DNA from: Nitrospirota bacterium
Lineage (GTDB): Bacteria > Nitrospirota > Thermodesulfovibrionia > UBA6902
Length of the DNA stretch: 33,958 nucleotides
Assembly: GCA_003354025.1 (NCBI GenBank)
Contig: PIVU01000015.1
Coordinates: 1 to 33,958 of the forward strand
Direction: 5' to 3'
Below the pieces are notes generated by a model. It did not search any database. It worked only from the letters and a program-made list of their open reading frames with translations, and had not been told where the DNA came from. Shown here in pieces: positions 23,084 through 33,958 of the stretch. Both the position numbers and the translations under genes were made by a program. How positions within the stretch are numbered: the first letter of the stretch is position 1; each line of letters starts with the position of its first letter.

Positions 23084-23620
23084 ATGAACAGAAACGATAA
23101 AGGTTATATACTTATTACAACATTGCTGCTGATGCTGATTTTAACCATAGTAGGTATATCGTCTATCGGTATAAGCACACTGGAAAATGCACTTTCAGGA
23201 AACCTAAGGCTCAGGGAAAGGAACCTGTCGAAAGCTGAAGGGGGCCTGGATGTTGGTTACGAGTTTGTTGAGAGCGCGAAAAAAACCGGCCTCTTCACAG
23301 GGTATACGGACGTTCTCAAAGACACAAACTTCCTTGATGAGTCCAGTATAAACGTATTTGATACGGATGATCCAATTAACAGCCCAGACCTGCAGTTCAC
23401 AGTAGACACCGGACTTGTATCAGTTGATATTGACAAAATGGATGTAGTCACATGGATTCCCGGAAGTTCAATTGAATTTGCTTCTGGATATGAGGGCCCC
23501 GGTAAAGGCGGAGCTACTACTGCACCGGCTTATTTTAGAATCAATTCTGTTGCACAGGGCCTAGCAAATTCGGAAGCTGAAGCAGGAATCATTTATATTT
23601 ATATTTCACCGAACAAATAA
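23084..23620 (+). CDS. pilX: Type IV pilus minor pilin PilX
   Basis: This protein of about 178 residues has a short polar start (M-N-R-N-D-K-G), a strongly hydrophobic helix (Y-I-L-I-T-T-L-L-L-M-L) and the PilX N-domain signature with S-T-L-E-N-A-L-S-G-N and A-E-G-G. It lacks the +5 glutamate of normal pilins, as PilX-type proteins often do. A GAGG (23072-23075) sits eight bases before ATG 23084; the in-frame ATG at 23078 is only two bases away, so the later start is preferred. It lies 10 bases after pilW. Confidence 0.82.
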   Translation: MNRNDKGYILITTLLLMLILTIVGISSIGISTLENALSGNLRLRERNLSKAEGGLDVGYEFVESAKKTGLFTGYTDVLKDTNFLDESSINVFDTDDPINSPDLQFTVDTGLVSVDIDKMDVVTWIPGSSIEFASGYEGPGKGGATTAPAYFRINSVAQGLANSEAEAGIIYIYISPNK

Positions 23621-23632
23621 ATGGAGGATAAA

Positions 23633-23980
23633 ATGTATATGTTTTTCAATAAAATGCTCTCACTGACAATATCAATACTCATATTACCTTCATTAATGTT
23701 TGTAATATCGACCACGTCTACTTTGTCAGCAGAAGAAATAGAGGAAAAAGCGGACACTGTCCTGTATAACGATACCGTAGTAACCGGTGCATTCGACGAA
23801 TATAAAGGCCAGGCTGTTATCGTCGAAGGGACCAGGTATTTTATATGCAGCAAGATAAAAGCATTCTCTCCACGAAACGGCATGATAGATTTAAAAGATA
23901 TTGAAGGTGCAGAAGAAGTAAAACTATTCATTGACGGAACTTGTGTGAGAAAAATAAAAGTACTAAGATTTTCCGAGTAG
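23633..23980 (+). CDS. Small exported protein of the pilus operon, function unknown
   Basis: This 115-residue protein has a hydrophobic N-terminal segment (residues about 8-32) that could be a signal peptide cut after T-L-S-A. The mature part of about 80 residues is mostly beta-strand-like: V-L-Y-N-D-T-V-V-T-G-A, then Q-A-V-I-V-E-G-T-R-Y-F-I-C and a C-terminal V-R-K-I-K-V-L-R-F. I do not recognise a family. A GGAGG site precedes ATG 23633. It sits between pilX and pilY1 with 12- and 9-base gaps, so it is expected to act in pilus assembly or with PilY1 in the periplasm. Two cysteines (in F-I-C and G-T-C) could form a disulfide. Confidence 0.75.
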   Translation: MYMFFNKMLSLTISILILPSLMFVISTTSTLSAEEIEEKADTVLYNDTVVTGAFDEYKGQAVIVEGTRYFICSKIKAFSPRNGMIDLKDIEGAEEVKLFIDGTCVRKIKVLRFSE

Positions 23981-23989
23981 GAGGATATT

Positions 23990-26900
23990 ATGAGAAATAG
24001 AATAATAGATATTGCATCATCTGCCATTGTTATCTTCATACTCTGCATATCGACACAGTCATATGCCCAGGTCATGAGTGACTATACGGCATATCCCCCT
24101 TTTGTAACTAATGCAGTTCAACCCAATATCCTTCTAGTACTTGACCACTCAGGCAGCATGCAGTTCCCTGCCTACATAGGCTGTGACTTCAGCAGTTATG
24201 ACAATAAACGTGCAGAATGCGGCACTTCAAATTCAATAGATGACCCTGAGTACGCCTACCAACGGTTCGACGCTTCCGGCGATGATTTTCTTTATTACGG
24301 ATATTTCGTAACCGACAAATATTACAAACATACAGGCACTAAATTCGAACAGGACGCAACATGTACAACATACACTAAGGGAGATGCAGAGTACTTAATC
24401 GGAGATGCTGCATCAGGCTGTATGTCCGGTAACCTTCTTAACTGGGCCACGATGTCACGGATCGACCTCATGAGAAAAGTTCTAATCGGAGGCAAGTCTC
24501 TTTCAACACAGGCAAATGCTCATACATTAAGACCGGAAGGCGGCTGGAGAACATATTCAGACCATACACTTGGCTGCACTTTTAATATTTCTGGAGGAAG
24601 TTATCCTAATCTTGACCATGATATCGCAATCAGTGATTACAATTGCGGCACGCTGGAAGTCAAATCAACGGGTTCATATATTTTCGGAACAAGCGACAGC
24701 TTTCGGTACATATACCAGAGTGTCAGCGGGGACCTAGATGCAAAATTACTTGTTACACGGCCGCCCAGCGAAACTGGCGAAACCTACGCAAAGGCTGGAT
24801 TAATGGTACGGGAAGACACAACTGCTGGAAGTGCTCACTTTAAAGTAATGGCAACTAACTCTGCAGGTCTGCAAATATCATATCGAGGGACAGCCGGCGG
24901 TGATACTACGCTTCTTGGCGCCTATGTACCTATTAGCTATCCTGTCTGGGTACGGGTTATTCGTACCGCAAGCACCAATACATTCACTGCTTATTACTCC
25001 AGTGACGGAACTACCTGGACAACACATGGCAGTGCAAACGTAGTGATGAATGCCAGTGTCCTGCTGGGCATGGCATCTGCATCCTATTCAACTACTACGT
25101 ACGGTTATTCTTATTATGATGATTTTATATGTGACATATGCACTGATGATGATTTCAATGATGGAACCTTTGATACTGCAACCTGGACCTCAATTGACAT
25201 AGCTACTACTCTTGCCGGAAGTGATACAGAAGCTTGCAGCGGAGGATGTGCAGTAGGCACCCTGGCTAGTGGCAGCATGAAGGTAGATGTTCCGGATCAT
25301 GAAAAGAGAGGCATTATCCAAAACCTGTCGGACCAGGACAATGACACTCAATGGGACGACAACTCTCCCCGCTTCGGTGTAATGATTTATGCCGGTGACA
25401 GCAGAGAAGGTGAAATGAAAGTGGGGATTGACGGCTCCAATATGTCTTCATTTCTGACATCACTGCAAGGGGAATCTCCTTACAGTGGAACTCCTACAGG
25501 GGAAGCCTTGCGGGAAGCTTATGACTACTTCACACAGATCAACAATTATAGTTATGAAGCCAATAATTCCTTTATAGGTGGCCAGGGCTCCACAAAAGAC
25601 CCTATGTATGACTCCGGTACCTCAACAGACTGCCGCAAGAATTTCGTTTTATTAATATCCGATGGGGAGTGGAACGGAAGCGTAGACCCTGTGATTCCTG
25701 CAAGAGAAAATTATGTTAATGATTGCCGCTCCGACCTTGATGGTGAACAGAATATAGCAACCTATGCAGTATATACGTTTGGTAATGATGACAGAGGCAG
25801 ACAATCTCTTCAACAGGTCGCGATGTTCGGCAATTTTGATGATTATGACGATGATGACTGGCCTTATAACAGATCGGCATATCCGGCTGACAGCAGAACT
25901 GAGGTGCTTCCCGCATCGCCCTGCGATCCAGCTTCTACAATGGATGACGAGTGCAGGGAGTGGGACAATGACGGTCCGGCTGGAGTTGCTGACGGCATAC
26001 CTGACAACTACTATGAAGCCTCGGACGGAAATGTTCTTGAAGCAAAACTAATAGAAGCTATTTCCGATATCCTTAAGCGTGCATCTTCAGGAACTGCAGT
26101 CAGCGTACTTGCTACTTCAGGTGAAGGTGAAGGAGCTATATATCAGGCGTACTTCTTCCCCCAGAAACTTGAAAATCTGGAAGAGAGAAAGTGGCTTGGA
26201 TACATTAAAGCGCTTTTTGTTGATAGTGAAGGAAACATGAAAGAAGATACTAACGGCAATGATCGTATGGATGCTACGGACCTGATAATTCAAATGAGCT
26301 ATTCAGATACCGAGGGGACTGAAGTGTATAAATGTACCGATGTAAACGGTGACGGCAAAACCATTTCGTGCCCTACTACCCCAGAAAATCTGGAAAGCAT
26401 TGGTGCTATCTGGAAAGGCGGAGAGCTTCTCTGGGCAAGGGACCCTGATACCAGGATCATTAAGACTACTACTGATGGATCCAGTGTAATTGACTTCTCG
26501 GTCGCTAATGCTGCAACACTTGAACCTTTCCTGAGAGCATCGGACACTACAGAAGCTGAGAATATTATCAAATGGATCCGCGGCTCAGATTTGACGGGAG
26601 TTGCCGATACCGGACATGCAAGCGGATACCGTAAACGGGACATTACTATAAATAATGTTTCCAATGTCTGGAAACTTGGTGACGTAGTATATTCAACGCC
26701 AACAGTTGTAGGTCCTCCTATGGAAAATTACGATGACCTCTATCTCGATGCATCATACAGGGAGTTTGAAAAAAAGCATGATAACAGAAGACACAATGTT
26801 TATGTCGGAGCGAACGACGGAATGCTTCATGCCTTTAACGGTGGATGCTTTGATAAGGTGAACACTGAATATTTCAGTGATGTTTCCGGATCTTCATGTG

Positions 26901-28423
26901 TTAACAGCGGCACATATACTCTGGGACAGGAGCTATGGGCATTCATCCCACAGGCAATACTGCCTCATCTAATGTGGAATACTCTTCCTGAGTATACGCA
27001 TGTTTATAGCGTTGACCTAAAACCCAAAGTAACGGATGTGAAAGTTTTCACGTCGGACACTACTCATCATATACAAGGCTGGGGTACGATACTCATCGGA
27101 GGATATCGTTATGGCGGCAAAGATATAACCTGGACTTCGGGAGGTACATCATATACACGAACTCCTGAATTCTATGCTCTTGATATTACGGATCCGATTA
27201 ACCCGCAACTTCTATGGACATTTTCTCATAGTGATTTAGGTCTTACCATGTCATATCCATCAGTAGCAAAAGTAGGTGATACATGGTATGCAATCTTCGG
27301 AGCCGGACCCACAGATTTTGACTCTTCTTCAAATCTTACTTCTTTTCAGGACGGTAATATTTTTGTACTGAAAATAAACGGTGGAGAAAATGGCGATGAA
27401 CCCGGATACGTCACTACATGGACAAAGGACCTAAATTACTGGATAATACCGACGGGCAATACAACATCGCTTATGGCAAACTCAATAACGGTTGATTATG
27501 ACCGTATTGATTACGCGGTAGACGTTATCTACATAGGAGAAAATTACAAAACAGGCAGCACCTGGAATTCCAAAATGCGCCGTTTAACTACAGCAAATGG
27601 AACTGTAACCAACCCGAATTCATGGGCGTTTTCAACGCTATTAGATGTTAGTGGTCTTAGCGGCAGCAGTGACATTTCACAGAAAATTACGGCTGCACCT
27701 TCTGCAACATCCGATGACAAGGGTAACCTGTGGTTGTTTTTTGGAACTGGTCAGTTTTACGGACTGGACGATAAAAACAACACTGATACCGGTGCTTTTT
27801 ACGGTGTTAAGGATTTTTGCTGGAACGGAGGCTGTAACACGGATTCTTCATCTTTACTGGATGTCTCAGGGGCTTCCGTAGATATTAATGGAAATGTCTC
27901 CGGCGTTAATACAAGTGCATGCGCTGCTGCCAGTACTACATCTACCTGGACAACTCTGGTCGCGGCTGCGAATGCCTGCGACGGCTGGGCAATGTATTTC
28001 AGCACCCTGGGAGAAAGCTCGGACTTTCTTAACCAAACGCTTAACCATGCAGGAGAAAGAGTCTTTACAAAGCCTATTGCACTGGGTGAACTTGTGGCCT
28101 GGGGTTCATATATTCCCGGAACAAGCGTATGTTCATTTCTGGGTGAGAGCAACGCATATGCAGTCAATTACAAAACAGGAACAGCTTATACCTCCTATTT
28201 ATTTGATACACAGAAAGAGCAGACCAATCCGGCAGATGAAGTTGCAAGAGTTGCAAATCTCGGAATAGGTATGCCCTCTTCTCCAAGTGCCCATATACAG
28301 GAGGACGGCACTATCAAGATATACTTTCAAAACTCAACCGGCGCTGTCAGCACTGTCGGACTCAATACCCCTTACAAATTGAAAAGCGCGCCCTTAGGCT
28401 GGAAAGCTGAACAAATACCGTAA
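23990..28423 (+). CDS. pilY1: PilY1/PilC-type pilus tip adhesin with an inserted jelly-roll domain
   Basis: This 1477-residue secreted protein has a signal peptide (cut near S-Y-A/Q-V, residue 26). A von Willebrand factor A region starts with the metal-ion site L-D-H-S-G-S-M (D52, S54, S56). An inserted beta-rich domain (about 193-380; K-A-G-L-M-V-R-E-D-T, W-V-R-V-I-R-T-A, Y-Y-S-S-D-G-T-T-W) resembles DUF1349/concanavalin-type folds. The vWA region then resumes (F-V-L-L-I-S-D-G near 550). An EF-hand-like calcium segment (D-T-N-G-N-D-R-M-D near 752) precedes the C-terminal PilC beta-propeller (about 895-1470, with V-Y-V-G-A-N-D-G-M-L-H-A-F-N-G-G). PilY1 sits at the pilus tip for adhesion, retraction control and surface sensing. 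GGAGG precedes the ATG. Confidence 0.93.
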   Translation: MRNRIIDIASSAIVIFILCISTQSYAQVMSDYTAYPPFVTNAVQPNILLVLDHSGSMQFPAYIGCDFSSYDNKRAECGTSNSIDDPEYAYQRFDASGDDFLYYGYFVTDKYYKHTGTKFEQDATCTTYTKGDAEYLIGDAASGCMSGNLLNWATMSRIDLMRKVLIGGKSLSTQANAHTLRPEGGWRTYSDHTLGCTFNISGGSYPNLDHDIAISDYNCGTLEVKSTGSYIFGTSDSFRYIYQSVSGDLDAKLLVTRPPSETGETYAKAGLMVREDTTAGSAHFKVMATNSAGLQISYRGTAGGDTTLLGAYVPISYPVWVRVIRTASTNTFTAYYSSDGTTWTTHGSANVVMNASVLLGMASASYSTTTYGYSYYDDFICDICTDDDFNDGTFDTATWTSIDIATTLAGSDTEACSGGCAVGTLASGSMKVDVPDHEKRGIIQNLSDQDNDTQWDDNSPRFGVMIYAGDSREGEMKVGIDGSNMSSFLTSLQGESPYSGTPTGEALREAYDYFTQINNYSYEANNSFIGGQGSTKDPMYDSGTSTDCRKNFVLLISDGEWNGSVDPVIPARENYVNDCRSDLDGEQNIATYAVYTFGNDDRGRQSLQQVAMFGNFDDYDDDDWPYNRSAYPADSRTEVLPASPCDPASTMDDECREWDNDGPAGVADGIPDNYYEASDGNVLEAKLIEAISDILKRASSGTAVSVLATSGEGEGAIYQAYFFPQKLENLEERKWLGYIKALFVDSEGNMKEDTNGNDRMDATDLIIQMSYSDTEGTEVYKCTDVNGDGKTISCPTTPENLESIGAIWKGGELLWARDPDTRIIKTTTDGSSVIDFSVANAATLEPFLRASDTTEAENIIKWIRGSDLTGVADTGHASGYRKRDITINNVSNVWKLGDVVYSTPTVVGPPMENYDDLYLDASYREFEKKHDNRRHNVYVGANDGMLHAFNGGCFDKVNTEYFSDVSGSSCVNSGTYTLGQELWAFIPQAILPHLMWNTLPEYTHVYSVDLKPKVTDVKVFTSDTTHHIQGWGTILIGGYRYGGKDITWTSGGTSYTRTPEFYALDITDPINPQLLWTFSHSDLGLTMSYPSVAKVGDTWYAIFGAGPTDFDSSSNLTSFQDGNIFVLKINGGENGDEPGYVTTWTKDLNYWIIPTGNTTSLMANSITVDYDRIDYAVDVIYIGENYKTGSTWNSKMRRLTTANGTVTNPNSWAFSTLLDVSGLSGSSDISQKITAAPSATSDDKGNLWLFFGTGQFYGLDDKNNTDTGAFYGVKDFCWNGGCNTDSSSLLDVSGASVDINGNVSGVNTSACAAASTTSTWTTLVAAANACDGWAMYFSTLGESSDFLNQTLNHAGERVFTKPIALGELVAWGSYIPGTSVCSFLGESNAYAVNYKTGTAYTSYLFDTQKEQTNPADEVARVANLGIGMPSSPSAHIQEDGTIKIYFQNSTGAVSTVGLNTPYKLKSAPLGWKAEQIP

Positions 28424-29317
28424 ATGAATATTAGAATATTTCTATTTATATGTTTATATGCCTTACTGTTTGGTTGTAGCGACGAACCTTCTGTTACTGA
28501 TTCTACGAAGGATGATAACCGCAATATCAGTAAGCAATCAGTAGAAGAGAGTCCTATGCTAAGCATAAGACCTGCCGATGCTCCGGTTAAATCATTTATA
28601 ACTCTCCGTACTGCCGATAAATCCATAAGGATGTCCAACATTCGATGGTACATTAACGGCAACCTGGACAAATCATCCAAGAGTACTCGTTTCAAAACCG
28701 ATAAACTATTCAAAGGCAACATTGTTCATGCTGTTGCCACAGTTAACAATAAGGAACATAACTCCAACGATATCATGATCAGCAACTCTCCGCCTGTGAT
28801 TATAAGAGCCGAATTATCACCTGCTGTACCGGATGTAACTTCAAGGCTGACTGTTAAAACCAAGGCTGAAGATGCTGATGACGATTATATTTCCTACAAG
28901 TATAATTGGCTACTTAACGGTAAATTTGCCGGTGAAGAGAGTTTCCTTGAGACTGATTTTAAAAGGGGTGATGCTATTAAAGTAGAAGTTACTCCTCGGG
29001 ACCCCGACGACGCAGGCAATCCAGTTGTTCTGAAAAGCATTATCTTAAATGCACCGCCTGTATTCATAGAAGGCCGGCATGAATATAATGGTCAAATCTA
29101 TCGCTATTACATATCTGCTTCTGACCATGATGAAGACGCACTTACTTATAGCCTTCTGGAAGGACCTGAAGATATGAGCATAGACTCGGCAAGTGGATTA
29201 ATAACATGGAAAGCAGGAGTTGATCAAGCCGGCATATATGATCTCAAAATATCAATTAGTGATAATCATGGCGGAGAAATACATGTGCCGGTCACTACTG
29301 TAGTCGGAACTCAATAA
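28424..29317 (+). CDS. Lipoprotein with Ig-like repeats at the end of the pilus operon
   Basis: This 297-residue protein starts with a lipoprotein signal: hydrophobic residues then L-L-F-G-C-S, with lipidated cysteine at residue 18. The rest reads as two or three Ig/cadherin-like beta domains. One begins around S-I-R-P-A-D-A-P, one around R-A-E-L-S-P-A-V-P-D-V (with D-A-D-D-D-Y-I-S-Y-K-Y-N-W), and the last has L-T-Y-S-L-L-E-G-P and G-L-I-T-W-K-A-G, the putative-Ig (He_PIG) type. The ATG follows the pilY1 stop directly with no visible SD, so translation probably depends on pilY1. It is likely anchored in the outer membrane and may support PilY1 or pilus passage; this is inference from position. 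Confidence 0.78.
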   Translation: MNIRIFLFICLYALLFGCSDEPSVTDSTKDDNRNISKQSVEESPMLSIRPADAPVKSFITLRTADKSIRMSNIRWYINGNLDKSSKSTRFKTDKLFKGNIVHAVATVNNKEHNSNDIMISNSPPVIIRAELSPAVPDVTSRLTVKTKAEDADDDYISYKYNWLLNGKFAGEESFLETDFKRGDAIKVEVTPRDPDDAGNPVVLKSIILNAPPVFIEGRHEYNGQIYRYYISASDHDEDALTYSLLEGPEDMSIDSASGLITWKAGVDQAGIYDLKISISDNHGGEIHVPVTTVVGTQ

Positions 29318-29373
29318 CTAAATATTTCTCATCCCATACTTATTCTTTTCGACCGGCAATATAATTCCTCGCC

Positions 29374-29742
29374 CTATTCGTAGTATGTAGCTGATGCCGT
29401 TTCATTCTCCCATACGGTGACTGAAGTCATGTTACACTGATGACTCTCAACCTTTTTCTTCAATGACTCATACATCCATTTTGCGATATTTTCTGAAGAA
29501 GGGTTTATCTCCGTAAAAGGGAAAACTTCATTCAGAAAAGCATGATCAAGCGGCATTGTCACTTCAACTGTCATTGCCTTAAGGTCATGAAAATCAAGCG
29601 CCATTCCTATATCATTCAACTTGTCTGAAGACACAGTTACCTGTACCCTCCAGTTGTGACCGTGCAGTGACTCACACTTGCCTTTATATCCCCTGAGCTG
29701 ATGGGCAGCGGCAAATTGTGTTTCTATCATTAAATCGTACAT
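29374..29742 (-). CDS. queD: 6-carboxy-tetrahydropterin synthase / 6-pyruvoyl-tetrahydropterin synthase family
   Basis: This 122-residue enzyme has the zinc ligands H14, H27 and H29 and the catalytic C23 in C-E-S-L-H-G-H-N-W (C-x3-H-G-H), the pattern of bacterial QueD, plus L-D-H-A-F-L-N, P-S-S-E-N-I-A and V-W-E-N-E-T-A. QueD turns 7,8-dihydroneopterin triphosphate into 6-carboxytetrahydropterin, the first committed step towards queuosine. QueC, QueE and QueF are not in the window. The length is normal. It is convergent with the pilus operon, 56 bases apart, with no clear terminator between. Confidence 0.9.
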   Translation of the reverse strand: MYDLMIETQFAAAHQLRGYKGKCESLHGHNWRVQVTVSSDKLNDIGMALDFHDLKAMTVEVTMPLDHAFLNEVFPFTEINPSSENIAKWMYESLKKKVESHQCNMTSVTVWENETASATYYE

Positions 29743-29924
29743 ATATCCTCCTGAATCGTATTCGAACTAAAAACTAGTCTTGTTTATATAATAGACAAAT
29801 TCGCTGGTTGGTTCAATATAGTCGGATTATTCCGTCAAATTATTAATTCCCTGCTTTTTTGGACATGATATAAAGGCGGGGTGATTAGACGGATTTATAG
29901 TGAATCTATAGAATCATCCGATCA

Positions 29925-30278
29925 TTAGTCGTTATCTTCAAACTTATAAACAAGTTCTCCGTCTTTTGTGAATCCGTATTCTCTTGCCCTTTCTTCAATC
30001 ATTGAAGGGTCACGCTCGACAACCTCGATTTCGTTTTTAATACTGCTGTTATGCTGATCAAGCACCTGGTTTTCAGCCGACAACCTGTCTCTTGTCTCCT
30101 TAAGTTCCAGGTATCTAATTAATCCGTTGTCACCCATGATTAAAGTAACTGTCAGATAAATAGTAAAGAGAATACCGAAGGTCATCAATATAAGATGGTA
30201 TCTTTTGTTCTTTTGCTCTACCTGCTGTCGACGTACATTTCTCATATATTTCAGGCGCTCTTTATCATTATAACTCAT
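29925..30278 (-). CDS. ftsB: Septum formation initiator, FtsB/DivIC family
   Basis: This 117-residue bitopic membrane protein has a basic cytoplasmic start (about 28 residues, R-N-V-R-R-Q-Q-V-E-Q-K-N-K-R), one transmembrane helix (about 29-48, L-I-L-M-T-F-G-I-L-F), a coiled coil (about 55-95, L-E-L-K-E-T-R-D-R-L) and the conserved end I-E-E-R-A-R-E-Y-G-F. FtsB joins FtsL and FtsQ to activate septal peptidoglycan synthesis. It lies 12 bases after enolase, the same eno-ftsB neighbourhood found in E. coli, which supports the call. Confidence 0.87.
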   Translation of the reverse strand: MSYNDKERLKYMRNVRRQQVEQKNKRYHLILMTFGILFTIYLTVTLIMGDNGLIRYLELKETRDRLSAENQVLDQHNSSIKNEIEVVERDPSMIEERAREYGFTKDGELVYKFEDND

Positions 30279-30290
30279 AACTTGAAGATG

Positions 30291-33958
<3,668 letters not shown>

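Overview
The window comes from a Gram-negative anaerobe of moderate to low GC that carries the bacterial Wood-Ljungdahl (acetyl-CoA) pathway. The Gram-negative reading rests on a kdsB gene (Kdo activation for lipopolysaccharide) and a type IV pilus minor-pilin/PilY1 operon. The anaerobic reading rests on a complete CODH/ACS core with intact metal ligands. The sequence alone does not fix the phylum. Nitrospirota, Desulfobacterota, anammox-type Planctomycetota and related uncultured lineages all fit, and I leave this open.

Layout. Bases 1-620 (minus) hold the start of a PAS sensor gene cut by the window edge. Bases 951-14477 (plus) form a long co-directional cluster: acsE, acsD, acsC, a PerR-type regulator, acsB, cooS, then a soluble complex I-like set (NuoE-like, NuoF-like with a CBS tail, a NuoF C-terminal paralogue without the FMN/NADH head, and a short NuoG-like protein). 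A NYN/YacP-type gene follows at 14580-15116 after a very long terminator-like hairpin. Bases 15293-20663 (all minus) are miscellaneous: a small CBM48 protein, a DUF4438 protein, a protein with two zinc ribbons, a cNMP-binding protein, tRNA-Arg(CCU), an ATP-cone/Mrr-like nuclease and a PmbA/TldE protein. Bases 20910-29317 (plus) are a type IV pilus operon: fimT, pilV, pilW, pilX, a small secreted protein, pilY1 and a lipoprotein. Bases 29374-33958 (minus) hold queD and the kdsB-pyrG-eno-ftsB housekeeping string, cut at the right edge inside kdsB.

How the genes work together. AcsE moves a methyl group from methyl-tetrahydrofolate to the corrinoid protein AcsCD. CooS interconverts CO2 and CO, and AcsB joins methyl, CO and CoA into acetyl-CoA; all steps are reversible. 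The NuoE/F/G-like proteins match the flavin/iron-sulfur core of bifurcating HydBC-type enzymes more than respiratory complex I, because the NuoF-like protein has an N-terminal [2Fe-2S] domain and C-terminal ferredoxin domains, and no membrane subunit or hydrogenase is present. My inference is that they connect CODH/ferredoxin electrons to NAD(H).

The most unusual points are a CBS-domain pair fused to the NuoF-like protein, preceded by a strong internal ribosome binding site and ATG; the headless NuoF paralogue; a PerR-type peroxide sensor gene with its own promoter inside the CODH/ACS cluster; and a different small repeat or hairpin at each of four junctions in the cluster.
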